A stretch of 64,000 nucleotides of DNA from Arenibacter latericius DSM 15913 (lineage in GTDB: Bacteria; Bacteroidota; Bacteroidia; Flavobacteriales; Flavobacteriaceae). Position numbers and translations under genes: made by a program. Below the pieces are notes generated by a model. The model had not been told where the DNA came from. It did not search any database and saw nothing but the letters and a program-made list of their open reading frames with translations. This document shows positions 55,301-61,571 of the stretch, piece by piece; the stretch's first letter is position 1, and each line of letters starts with the position of its first letter. The stretch is from contig NZ_AUKX01000005.1 of NCBI RefSeq assembly GCF_000424985.1, positions 1-64,000 of the forward strand, given 5' to 3'.

Positions 55301-57864
55301 GTATATGCGCCTTCTTCAGTGAGATTTCCGAAGGTTCTATTGGATGTGGGACCCGTTATAGCACCGGATGGCCATGTTAAGGTATATCTATGGCTACTCC
55401 AGCCTCCGGATGAAGTGGCCACTACTCTTCCTCTATTGCCATTGGCACAGCCCATATCCGTGACTGCACCAGTTAATGTTAGCGGATCTAAAGGTTCTAC
55501 GATAGTAATTATCGCAGTATTGGTACATCCTGTATCAGTATCGGTTACCGTAATTTCATAGGTACCCGCTCCAGATGGAGGCAACACCACTTCACTTCCA
55601 TTTTGTAGAGCACTTTCAGGTCCGCCATTAATATTATAGGTATAATTATTGGCAAATCCATCTATGATAAAACTACCACTACCATCAGTTGCTCCTGTAC
55701 AGACTTGTGTATCTCCGCCCGACTTAACCCGTGCACGAATAGAACTAATATTGGCTGCTGTAAAGCTTTTAATATAAGTACAGCCATTTATATCGGTAAC
55801 TTTAAATTGGTATGCCGTTCCAGTATTTAATCCTATAAAGGTATCATTCGTCCCATTATCAATATTAGGACCGGGGCCTACAACCTCAAATTTCGCTATT
55901 GGATGATTGCTAGTTACAGTTAATTGTATATCAACTGTACCTGCAGAACAGTTTATATTACTTTGGGTAAAAGCAATTGCCTTTGGGGGATCAATATCAT
56001 GTATTGTTATCGGGGTCAATTCTAATCTACACCCACCGCTATCCCTTATTATTGGGGTATAAGTTCCTGGCGCCAAATTACTATATACAGTTTGTGTACT
56101 AAAGTTAGCAGGCGCATCTCCAGAAATACTAAAAACATAACCGCTACCAGAACCTCCTGAGAACGGACCTTGGAATTCAATTTCCCCTCCATTGGTCCCT
56201 CCACTACCATCACACGTCCTATCAGTAATTTTTACCGCATTTCCAGATATAGCTCCAGTGGTTGCAACCGTTACAGAATTAGGCATATCTAAAATACAAT
56301 CGAAACCTCCCTGCTGATACCGCACTTGTATTGTATTGTAGCTACCAGCGGGTACAGTAATAATAGGATTACTACTCCAACTATCACTTGGCGATGCCCT
56401 AAAAGATAGGTTATATCCTTTGGCATCTATTACATTAAAATCTAATTTAGCTCCCCCGTTGGTACAGGTACCATCTACCCCACTAACCGTAATATCTGGA
56501 GGTGTTAATTCTTCTACGTTGGCAGAAGCTGTAATAGTACATCCCTTGCTATCTGTAATTAAAAAGTCATAAGACCCTGGGTTAGTTACAGTATAAATTG
56601 TTTCATCGGTAAAAGGTGCACTTGAAGGCCCAGTACCATTTACTACAAAGGTATAAGGAGCTGTCCCTCCTGTTGTCCTAACCGTAATACCTACACTGCT
56701 TACACTACATCCAAAACTATTATTAACCTCCGTTGATGCATCCATAGCCACCATTCCGTCCCCTATTATTACAGGGTCTCCATTAACATCACGGTCTTGG
56801 GTAGGAGGGGCAATACCTAGAGCTGCATCTCCATTACATTGTTGGGTTTCTACTCTTACGCTATATTCTCCAAAACCAACGGCACTAAACACATAATTAT
56901 CGGCAGCAATAAAGGAAGTAAATTCCTGAGGAGATCCACTAGCATCCAACAAAGTATATTTATAAGGACCCGGCACATTATTTACGGCCACGGAGATACT
57001 TCCAGTATCCCCGCTACACTGTGCGTCTACAAAAGTCATTTGGATATCAATGTCCCTTTGTTCTATAACAATAGGGTCATATAGATACTCACAAGTATTC
57101 TGGGTATTTTGCAATCTAGCCTTTACAACATAAGTGCCTGGTACCAAATCATTAAATATAGCGCCTTGCCAGGGCCCAAAACCACTTCCATCATCTATAC
57201 TATACTCATAAGAACTAGAAAGATTGGTAATCTGAATCCTTCCAGGTGTACCACAAACAAAGTCTCTCTTTACATAGGTTTGGGTAATAGTACTTTTCTT
57301 TACATTAAAATAATGATAAGAACCCGTTCCATTTACTCTTACTCTATAACCAGCTCCTGTAGAAGAACTAATACTACTTGCATCTATATTAAAAGTATTA
57401 TTTGTACTTATGGTAGTCCAACAACCTAAATTGGTATTGGCACACTTATCATCTACATTAAAAGTACATCCACTACCTGGCGTAAACTGTTGCCAATCGT
57501 AACTACTGTACGAACCCTGTAACTCCACAAGTCGATCATCAAAATCTCCACAAAGAGTATAACTAGCCATGGAACTACCATCATTGTTACAATTATCATA
57601 TGCATCTGCATTGGTAATTATAGTGGAGAACATTACAACAGGGGTAGCAATGGGGGTCACAAGTTTTGTATCGTTTTTTGTGAAAGTCGCTAGCGTTTTT
57701 GCCTTTATATTTAGCGCTACTTCTGCATTTATCATTTCTAGCGCTGTGGAAATATCCGTTGTCATTTTATGAACTACGGATTTCGCTATTGCAGTGCTAA
57801 ATACTATTGATATCAAAAGTAAAAATACGGCATACCAGAAATGTCGAGAGTTGGGTGATAGCAT
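49390..57864 (-). CDS. giant SprB-repeat surface protein with T9SS type B sorting domain
   Basis: This 2824-aa protein has an N-terminal membrane/signal segment (YAVFLLLISIVFSTAIA, about 12-28), a Cys-containing domain (to about 190), then a long run of SprB-type repeats, each of roughly 75-90 residues with the pattern G.Y...V.D..GC (at least 20 recognisable units, such as GSYDFLITDSKGCT and GTYTVVTMDASGC). The C-terminus (IPNFFTPNGDGKNDTWIPG to GHFTLYR) is a type B (gliding-motility-type) T9SS sorting domain. It is probably exported and held at the surface as an adhesin, similar to SprB of gliding flavobacteria, but its partners are not in the window. Each repeat has one or two Cys, suggesting disulfides. 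ATG 57864 gives the signal. Confidence 0.88.
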   Translation of the reverse strand: MLSPNSRHFWYAVFLLLISIVFSTAIAKSVVHKMTTDISTALEMINAEVALNIKAKTLATFTKNDTKLVTPIATPVVMFSTIITNADAYDNCNNDGSSMASYTLCGDFDDRLVELQGSYSSYDWQQFTPGSGCTFNVDDKCANTNLGCWTTISTNNTFNIDASSISSSTGAGYRVRVNGTGSYHYFNVKKSTITQTYVKRDFVCGTPGRIQITNLSSSYEYSIDDGSGFGPWQGAIFNDLVPGTYVVKARLQNTQNTCEYLYDPIVIEQRDIDIQMTFVDAQCSGDTGSISVAVNNVPGPYKYTLLDASGSPQEFTSFIAADNYVFSAVGFGEYSVRVETQQCNGDAALGIAPPTQDRDVNGDPVIIGDGMVAMDASTEVNNSFGCSVSSVGITVRTTGGTAPYTFVVNGTGPSSAPFTDETIYTVTNPGSYDFLITDSKGCTITASANVEELTPPDITVSGVDGTCTNGGAKLDFNVIDAKGYNLSFRASPSDSWSSNPIITVPAGSYNTIQVRYQQGGFDCILDMPNSVTVATTGAISGNAVKITDRTCDGSGGTNGGEIEFQGPFSGGSGSGYVFSISGDAPANFSTQTVYSNLAPGTYTPIIRDSGGCRLELTPITIHDIDPPKAIAFTQSNINCSAGTVDIQLTVTSNHPIAKFEVVGPGPNIDNGTNDTFIGLNTGTAYQFKVTDINGCTYIKSFTAANISSIRARVKSGGDTQVCTGATDGSGSFIIDGFANNYTYNINGGPESALQNGSEVVLPPSGAGTYEITVTDTDTGCTNTAIITIVEPLDPLTLTGAVTDMGCANGNRGRVVATSSGGWSSHRYTLTWPSGAITGPTSNRTFGNLTEEGAYTLTVTDSEGCTEMFAFNLTSISAPTLELDPGASDLCYVSGSGATVAVSSTEGTAPLSSHQYRINGVTSWQSNPIFTGVPQGNHTIQVRDGNNCSQSLNLTVRGRLRVTTAIESDIPCGTDPGQIRVRVSGGYLSGPGPKIFEVSSDNGVTFGAPQVLSSSNFPFNTSVPGTYIFRVTDNEGCVSESNPLVMDPPVGIDASANVVDASCGRTNNGIITIVPNAAVGIPPYEVNFDGRGFSSQTTYSNLNAGQTYYYTVRDSRGCIFSGSETIGSNTTLPPDATVTAVDASCTPSGVQGEIEITNVTDGSPNFTYILQNQSGVELTRTGPTASTSHTFAGLIPGTYTVVTMDASGCRDVDTVSIHQTMVTVTPDPITPLTCSATGFTNTVEINGGVGPFEIRLVEDPINSFEAVNDAPRRHAFNGLQFGITYTVEVQDKSTGCIYRDDIDPVDGPSLLGVTAVSTAGFCDVDRNGEIIYNVDGFNLGDEIRIELVNNSSGSRVELETVTPSSIPYSNNHLALSGNYQIMVTNITDECTDSASISIDPNLPSIDILAEHPANCNADGSITVQGTGGAGGPYEFAFMNQGDVPTLADFVTETTFFAAAGNYDVYVKDTNGCTSFNIATVIQLEPDLTPPAINVINQCDVNATSFEVKISVPSTVNTPRFTLGGNSQFGVLNGAVYEVTFYVNSPGSYPVELVDGNGCTSQAIAEVYEFLSVGGGFSSDPNCFDADGTITAEVVGGSDNFSYQLQDELGSNIGAPIFGDRTAGVFTGITAGNYRIYIEDTETTCKDTVNINLGTPVAPVISSINKQDIFCNGANTGSINISLQAGTEINGPMDYNLLDFNTRAIIASNNTGSFGNLSSGSYEVAVVSTRNCEVLSGNIEITEPDNFTISASAPDFACEVGANRYSSTIITVNVEDPGTVGSGYQYSITGHENYQTSNTFEIIDNGNPQDITVYAVDGNGCRTQFTIPTINPPTDVIPTLSVEKPLDCRDPEQLRIDVVGTTNFTVSINSVVPMAPITVSGSSFVLIDLPAAGDYLFEITDNIGGCTYPLPKHTVDEPEEPTVVISEAKPITCFGSNDGELFIEVTNYTGEYSYNVYKSDDVTASNSLKAGTFNTSNNPERITDLPGGNFYVIISSQEVPYCSGSSNVTTVRTPNGTLSVSGVEIGNVSCNNNSGKIEATGLGGWDIAPYEYSLLVETPLGSNNFVETVAFGASNEFDNLPSGNYRISIRDLEGCEATYDILLKPIDPVVAEIREPQGLVCPGGNNAILEAYDPSTGDIVTATAGASGGVVGAGYKYQLLYLGSNDINDELSRSGLQDSPSFEGSTGGFISAGWYAIEVSSSYECVGYTQPYYVNPPAPIQPRLVQVQAPGCGGTGQIRLSVQNPEVGYVYEYRAHNAAPSDPYVEMIGTSVLMDVGPGFYQYDIRKKDVSGANVCKSVRSQGISLVDAEMVELVPNLPDDISCASELDGRIESFAAGGVGSYQYTLYIGDPGDPFSPSATSTIFRPAQDHGTFEGLPEGMEYYIGVTSGLSCGDVKGPMQIVRPAPIEFNLVANQVSCYGQEDGSITIDLTSGGEGLVQFAISPDFNNFYSDPVNPHTYTFTDLAPGTYEILIQDAKGCSEKSTLTISQPDVLSASYISSPETCINASDGSAQLSINGGTPFLDSLSGATYYETKIIGPNSIGDEVFLRNDTLFMDNLIGGETYVVFIRDAMGCETDVIVTIPIGVDLSSEAIIAYGCEGIFPNSTVSIRMADDSLLPKLLFSLDVDDISVANTQTSFGELPSGDHTVYIYHENGCSTYVEFSVDAYDPLTLVAIKTGPNEVTATATGGFGGYEFFFQGQSQGSDNVFLSNQDANVTVRVVDQNGCEATVSIPFKFTGTLEIPNFFTPNGDGKNDTWIPGNKSFFPNMEVKIYDRYGRVVAILNQVSGWDGTYEGKEMPSGDYWYEVNANDQDKQRFMGHFTLYR

Positions 57865-57949
57865 ACCTTAAGTAGGTTTTTAGAAAAATATATTTGGACT
57901 GGGGTCAAAGTATATTTTGTAGTAATAGTTTATACTTATATTTTATAAT

Positions 57950-57957
57950 TATCTTTA
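57950..57957 (+). promoter_or_regulatory. candidate -7 box (TATCTTTA) of the sugar dehydrogenase gene
   Basis: A seven-of-eight match to TAnnTTTG, 40 bp before the ATG at 57997. No -33 TTG at a normal distance was found, so it is weak. Confidence 0.3.
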
Positions 57958-57996
57958 TCGTTTAAAGCCAAATTATTAATTACTAAACGTTTAAAA

Positions 57997-59118
57997 ATGA
58001 AAAATAGTATCTCATTCCTCGTCTTGGTGCTGATAAGCTTGAACATTTCCTGCGGACAAAAAGATGAAAACGAAGTGAATACACCAGATAAGGTTGCTTT
58101 TACTCCACAACTCCTTATAGAGGATTTACCAATTGCTTGGGGTATGGCATTTTTACCAGATGGGAGTATGCTGGTTACCGAAAAATCTGGTGAATTGATT
58201 CATTTTAAAGGTGGCAAGAAAACTATTATAGATAACTCCCCTACCATTTATTTTAGAGGACAAGGTGGATTAATGGATATAGCAATAGATCCAGATTACC
58301 AAAACAACGGTTGGGTATATATCTCCTATTCTTCAGACGATGGAGATGATAAGGGAGGGAATACCGCTATAATGCGTGCTAAACTAAACGGGAATAGCTT
58401 AACTAACAGCGAAGTTCTCTATAAGGCGAGCCCCAACTCTACAAAAGGGCAACATTTTGGTTCGAGAATCGCATTTGATAATGACGGGTATTTATACTTT
58501 TCTATAGGAGATCGTGGAGATAGAGATATTAATCCACAGGACATTAAACGAGATGGAGGTAAAATCTACCGTATAAACAGAGATGGAAGTATTCCTTCGG
58601 ACAATCCATTTGTTAATTCGGAAGGAGCAAAAACGGCAATCTACAGTTACGGACACCGAAACCCACAAGGTATGGTTAAGAACCCATATACCGGAGAGAT
58701 CTGGACTAATGAACATGGGCCTAAAGGGGGGGATGAAATTAATATTGTAGGAAAAGGTAAGAACTATGGTTGGCCAGTGGTTACCTACGGAGTGAACTAT
58801 AGTGGCACACCCATTACCGACCAGACCCAAAAAGAAGGTATGGAAGATCCACTTTACTATTGGGTTCCTTCTATTGCCCCAAGTGGAATGGCATTTGTAA
58901 CGAGTGACAAATATCCTGATTGGAAAGGAAGTTTATTAGTAGGCTCATTAAAATTCCAATATCTAGAACGCTTGGAACTGAAGAATAACAAAGTAGTTTA
59001 TCGTGAAAAGCTTATGCCAGACCTTGGAAGAATTCGCGATGTAAGACAAGCACCAGACGGATTTATTTATGTTTCAGTAGAAGGCAAGGGTATCTATAAA
59101 TTAGTCCCAAACAAATAA
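57997..59118 (+). CDS. PQQ-dependent aldose sugar dehydrogenase (soluble type), lipoprotein
   Basis: This 373-aa protein of the GSDH/YliI six-bladed propeller family has the lipoprotein signal FLVLVLISLNISC (Cys19). Family blocks are visible: AWGMAFLPDGSMLVTEKSGEL, GGLMDIAIDPDYQNNGWVY, GSRIAFDNDGYLYFSIGDRGD, YGHRNPQGM, NEHGPKGGDEIN and GKNYGWP, in the normal order. The enzyme would oxidise free aldoses with PQQ and pass electrons to the respiratory chain. PQQ synthesis genes are not in the window, and many flavobacteria import the cofactor. It is convergent with murQ. Confidence 0.88.
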   Translation: MKNSISFLVLVLISLNISCGQKDENEVNTPDKVAFTPQLLIEDLPIAWGMAFLPDGSMLVTEKSGELIHFKGGKKTIIDNSPTIYFRGQGGLMDIAIDPDYQNNGWVYISYSSDDGDDKGGNTAIMRAKLNGNSLTNSEVLYKASPNSTKGQHFGSRIAFDNDGYLYFSIGDRGDRDINPQDIKRDGGKIYRINRDGSIPSDNPFVNSEGAKTAIYSYGHRNPQGMVKNPYTGEIWTNEHGPKGGDEINIVGKGKNYGWPVVTYGVNYSGTPITDQTQKEGMEDPLYYWVPSIAPSGMAFVTSDKYPDWKGSLLVGSLKFQYLERLELKNNKVVYREKLMPDLGRIRDVRQAPDGFIYVSVEGKGIYKLVPNK

Positions 59119-59146
59119 TTCATTTCTAACATAGAAGATAAATCTA

Positions 59147-59189
59147 ATATGGGAGAGTGGCTTTTTGCTATTTCTCCCATATTTTGTTT
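59147..59189 (+). terminator. Rho-independent terminator of the sugar dehydrogenase gene
   Basis: ATATGGGAGA and TCTCCCATAT pair over 10 bp with a 16-base loop, followed by TTTGTTT. The rest of 59190-59489 has no supported gene: only a 25-codon ORF at 59256-59333 and a partial match to the dispersed repeat. Confidence 0.75.
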
Positions 59190-59397
59190 ATTGATATTAG
59201 ATTTACTCCAATTTTTGTGTTAGCGCCCTATTTAAAAAATGGGAATGGAGTAGAAATGAATTTTCCATTCTTTGGTAAAACCTACTATTTATTAAAAGAC
59301 AGAGAAGAAAGTATTGCCTACAAAGAAAAGTAGTAGTTATTGTGATTACTTAGTATAATACCATGCCTATCATGGGATTATTTAATGAAAATCAGCG

Positions 59398-59432
59398 AAT
59401 GGTATAAACTACCTACTCAATTTTTGGGGCAA
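59398..59432. repeat. possible degenerate third copy of the dispersed repeat (start only)
   Basis: AATGGTATAAACTACCT and GGGGCAA appear in the same order as the beginning of copy B (AATGGTATAAA...AACTACCT...GGGGCAA near 43149-43177). The remaining blocks are missing. Confidence 0.3.
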
Positions 59433-59489
59433 CAACAAAAAAAGCATTGTTACCCCTGAAGAAGTATCTATTATAATGAAGAGAAAGTA

Positions 59490-60305
59490 CTAGCCTTTTA
59501 AGACATCGATTACCTTTTTAACCGACCCATATTTTTTCAAAAGAGTTTCGGCCTCCTTATAATCTAAGTTAAGTTCCTCAACTAAATATCGGGTACCTCG
59601 GTCTACTAGTTTAATATTACTAAGCTGCATATTTACCATCTTATTTCCCTTTACCCTACCTATTTTGATCATTAGGGCAGTGGAAATCATATTGAGCACC
59701 AATTTTTGTGAGGTACCACTTTTCATCCTAGTACTTCCAGTAACAAATTCGGGTCCTACGTTCACCGCAATAGGAATTTCAACTGCCTCTGCTAATGGAG
59801 AGCCTGGATTATTGGTAACACAAGAAGTAAGTAATCCCTTGGCTTTTGCTTCCTTTACCCCTCCAATAACGTAAGGTGTAGTTCCCGAAGCAGCGATGCC
59901 TACAACGGCGTCATTTTCATTAATGTCATATTCCAAAAGATCTTTCCATGCTTGATTAGGATCGTCTTCAGCATTTTCCACTGCTACTCGGATGGCTGTA
60001 TCTCCACCAGCAATTAATCCAATAACACGATCGTGAGGCATTCCGTAGGTAGGCGGAATTTCTGAGGCATCTAGAATACCCAACCTACCACTAGTTCCCG
60101 CTCCGATGTAGAACATACGTCCTCCTTTATTAAATCTTTCTACCAGAGCATCAACCAATTTTGTAATGTTTGGAATCTCCTTTTCTACCGCCTCTGCAAT
60201 TTTCTTATCCTCCTCATTAATGTTAGATAGAATATCATTGGTACTCATCAATTCTAAATCATCGTAATGAGATGGCATTTCGGTAATTCTATTGTACTCT
60301 GACAT
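59490..60305 (-). CDS. murQ: N-acetylmuramic acid 6-phosphate etherase
   Basis: This 271-aa cytoplasmic SIS-domain lyase cleaves MurNAc-6-phosphate to GlcNAc-6-phosphate and D-lactate. FYIGAGTSGRLGILDASEIPPTYG contains the sugar-binding SIS loop and Glu82, VENAEDD contains Glu113 (matching the two catalytic Glu of MurQ), and the family signature GPEFVTGSTRMKSGTSQKLV is complete. Slightly shorter than the E. coli enzyme (298), but without an internal gap. It is downstream of the DeoR regulator on the same strand with 215 bp between, so it may have its own promoter. No anhMurNAc kinase (AnmK) or MurNAc PTS gene is in the window. Confidence 0.95.
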   Translation of the reverse strand: MSEYNRITEMPSHYDDLELMSTNDILSNINEEDKKIAEAVEKEIPNITKLVDALVERFNKGGRMFYIGAGTSGRLGILDASEIPPTYGMPHDRVIGLIAGGDTAIRVAVENAEDDPNQAWKDLLEYDINENDAVVGIAASGTTPYVIGGVKEAKAKGLLTSCVTNNPGSPLAEAVEIPIAVNVGPEFVTGSTRMKSGTSQKLVLNMISTALMIKIGRVKGNKMVNMQLSNIKLVDRGTRYLVEELNLDYKEAETLLKKYGSVKKVIDVLKG

Positions 60306-60520
60306 GCTTATTTATATTGAGTTAAATATTTAATATTAAATTAAAGATGACTGCGGTGTTATAAACTCAGCCTGGCTTTAAAAAGCTGCAAAAATACTTT
60401 TCCAAGGGATACTAATAAAGAAAATGGGTTATAAATTAACTCCCACACCTCCATATCAACCCACAAGAACCTAGTTATAAAAGCCTTAATCCCTTTAAAC
60501 AATTAATAAACCGCTGACTA

Positions 60521-61270
60521 TTACAGGATGTTAAATCTTTTATTCCGATACATATCTAAAAGCGTATTTTCGGGATCTAATTCAGTTATCAACGTATCAA
60601 TTTCTTCTATATCGCATATTTTATACCGTTGGATGGTATTTAGTTTTTCTGAAATAACTGGAGCTACAATTTTTCTAGAAGCTTTAATCATAGACTTCTT
60701 CAACTGCACAATCTCCCAGTCAAACTCCGATAAGCCATAAGAAAGATCAATAGAATGTGTACCTAAGAAACACAGATCAACCGAAAACTCCGACAACATA
60801 TGAATAGCACTACCTCCTACGGTTATCTGAGAATCCTTGGAAACCCTTCCACCAATAAAAATTATTTCAACATTAGGCTTGGTCAACAGCTGAGTAGCCA
60901 CTGGCAAACTAGGAGTAAAACAAGTTAACTTTAAATTTGTGGGCAACAATCTGGCCATTTCCATATTTGTAGTTCCACCTGTTAACAATATAACCTGTCC
61001 GTCCCTTAAAAGAGTAATAGCCTTCTCTCCTATTATTGACTTCTCATTTTTGGAATATATCTCAACCCCCTGAAAGTTATAATTATGAAAACCCAAGGAA
61101 ATAGCACCGCCATGAACTTTTCTCAGCTTCTTTTTTCTATGTAATTCAGTTATATCCCGCCTAACTGTATCAACCGATACATTAACCAGGTCGGCCATAT
61201 CTGGTAACAACACCCTATTATGCCTCCTAACTTCATTAAGAATAATTTGTTGCCTTTCTGCTTTTAACAT
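60521..61270 (-). CDS. DeoR/GlpR-family transcriptional repressor
   Basis: This 249-aa regulator has an N-terminal winged HTH (about 5-60; LPDMADLVNVSVDTVRRDIT, LRKVHGG) and a C-terminal ISOCOT sugar-phosphate sensor domain (about 75-245; GQVILLTGGTTNMEMARLL, DLCFLGTHSIDL). Such proteins usually sense a sugar phosphate. The ATG at 61270 is preferred to the TTG at 61300. It is divergent from the third SusC gene across about 300 bp with two TTGCA-type operators, and upstream of murQ. A role as repressor of the SusC gene with an amino-sugar phosphate as signal is inferred. Confidence 0.92.
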   Translation of the reverse strand: MLKAERQQIILNEVRRHNRVLLPDMADLVNVSVDTVRRDITELHRKKKLRKVHGGAISLGFHNYNFQGVEIYSKNEKSIIGEKAITLLRDGQVILLTGGTTNMEMARLLPTNLKLTCFTPSLPVATQLLTKPNVEIIFIGGRVSKDSQITVGGSAIHMLSEFSVDLCFLGTHSIDLSYGLSEFDWEIVQLKKSMIKASRKIVAPVISEKLNTIQRYKICDIEEIDTLITELDPENTLLDMYRNKRFNIL

Positions 61271-61343
61271 AATTATAACAATAAGAACAAATATAAACAA
61301 TTAATCATGCGATTGCAGTAAACAGAATAAAAATTAAAAAATA

Positions 61344-61360
61344 ATTGCAAAAAATTGCAA
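61344..61360. promoter_or_regulatory. candidate DeoR operator 1
   Basis: ATTGCAAAAAATTGCAA: two TTGCA words ten bases apart, one helical turn, and also partly self-complementary (TTGCA...TGCAA). It overlaps the putative -33 TTG of the SusC promoter. A lone ATTGCA is at 61312-61317. Confidence 0.6.
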
Positions 61361-61378
61361 ATAATACTATTTATTGCC

Positions 61379-61386
61379 TACTTTTG
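61379..61386 (+). promoter_or_regulatory. flavobacterial promoter of the third SusC gene (-7 box TACTTTTG)
   Basis: An exact match to TAnnTTTG, with TTG at 61355-61357 about 21 bp upstream as the -33 element. Transcription would start near 61390-61395, leaving a roughly 180-base leader before the ATG. Confidence 0.65.
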
Positions 61387-61404
61387 AAAGGCGAGGTATT
61401 TCTA

Positions 61405-61420
61405 ATTGCAAAAAATTGCA
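61405..61420. promoter_or_regulatory. candidate DeoR operator 2
   Basis: ATTGCAAAAAATTGCA is an exact repeat of operator 1, 61 bp downstream (about six helical turns), just after the predicted start of transcription. The two sites flank the promoter, a layout suited to repression by loop formation. Confidence 0.6.
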
Positions 61421-61571
61421 GTCTAAACAAGGGGTAATTCTCGTAATTAAATGCTTTATTAACCAAATATTAACGAACTAAGATTACTCTAAAAATCTTG
61501 CATTTACCAAACCATTTATTACTAGGCTTTTTCAAATGATTTTAAACTAACTAATTAAACTAAAACAGATT

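Noticed and set aside
57911-57930. Minus-strand promoter TATACTTTG for the SprB-repeat gene
   Set aside because: The spacing inside the box is one base off TAnnTTTG and no -33 element is evident.
59256-59333. 25-codon ORF (starts MNFPFFGKTYY)
   Set aside because: Too short, no recognisable domain, no clear promoter, and it lies in repeat-containing DNA after a terminator.
60385-60400. DeoR operator before murQ (CTGCAAAAA)
   Set aside because: Only a half-site resembles the TTGCA repeats, which may be chance in AT-rich DNA.
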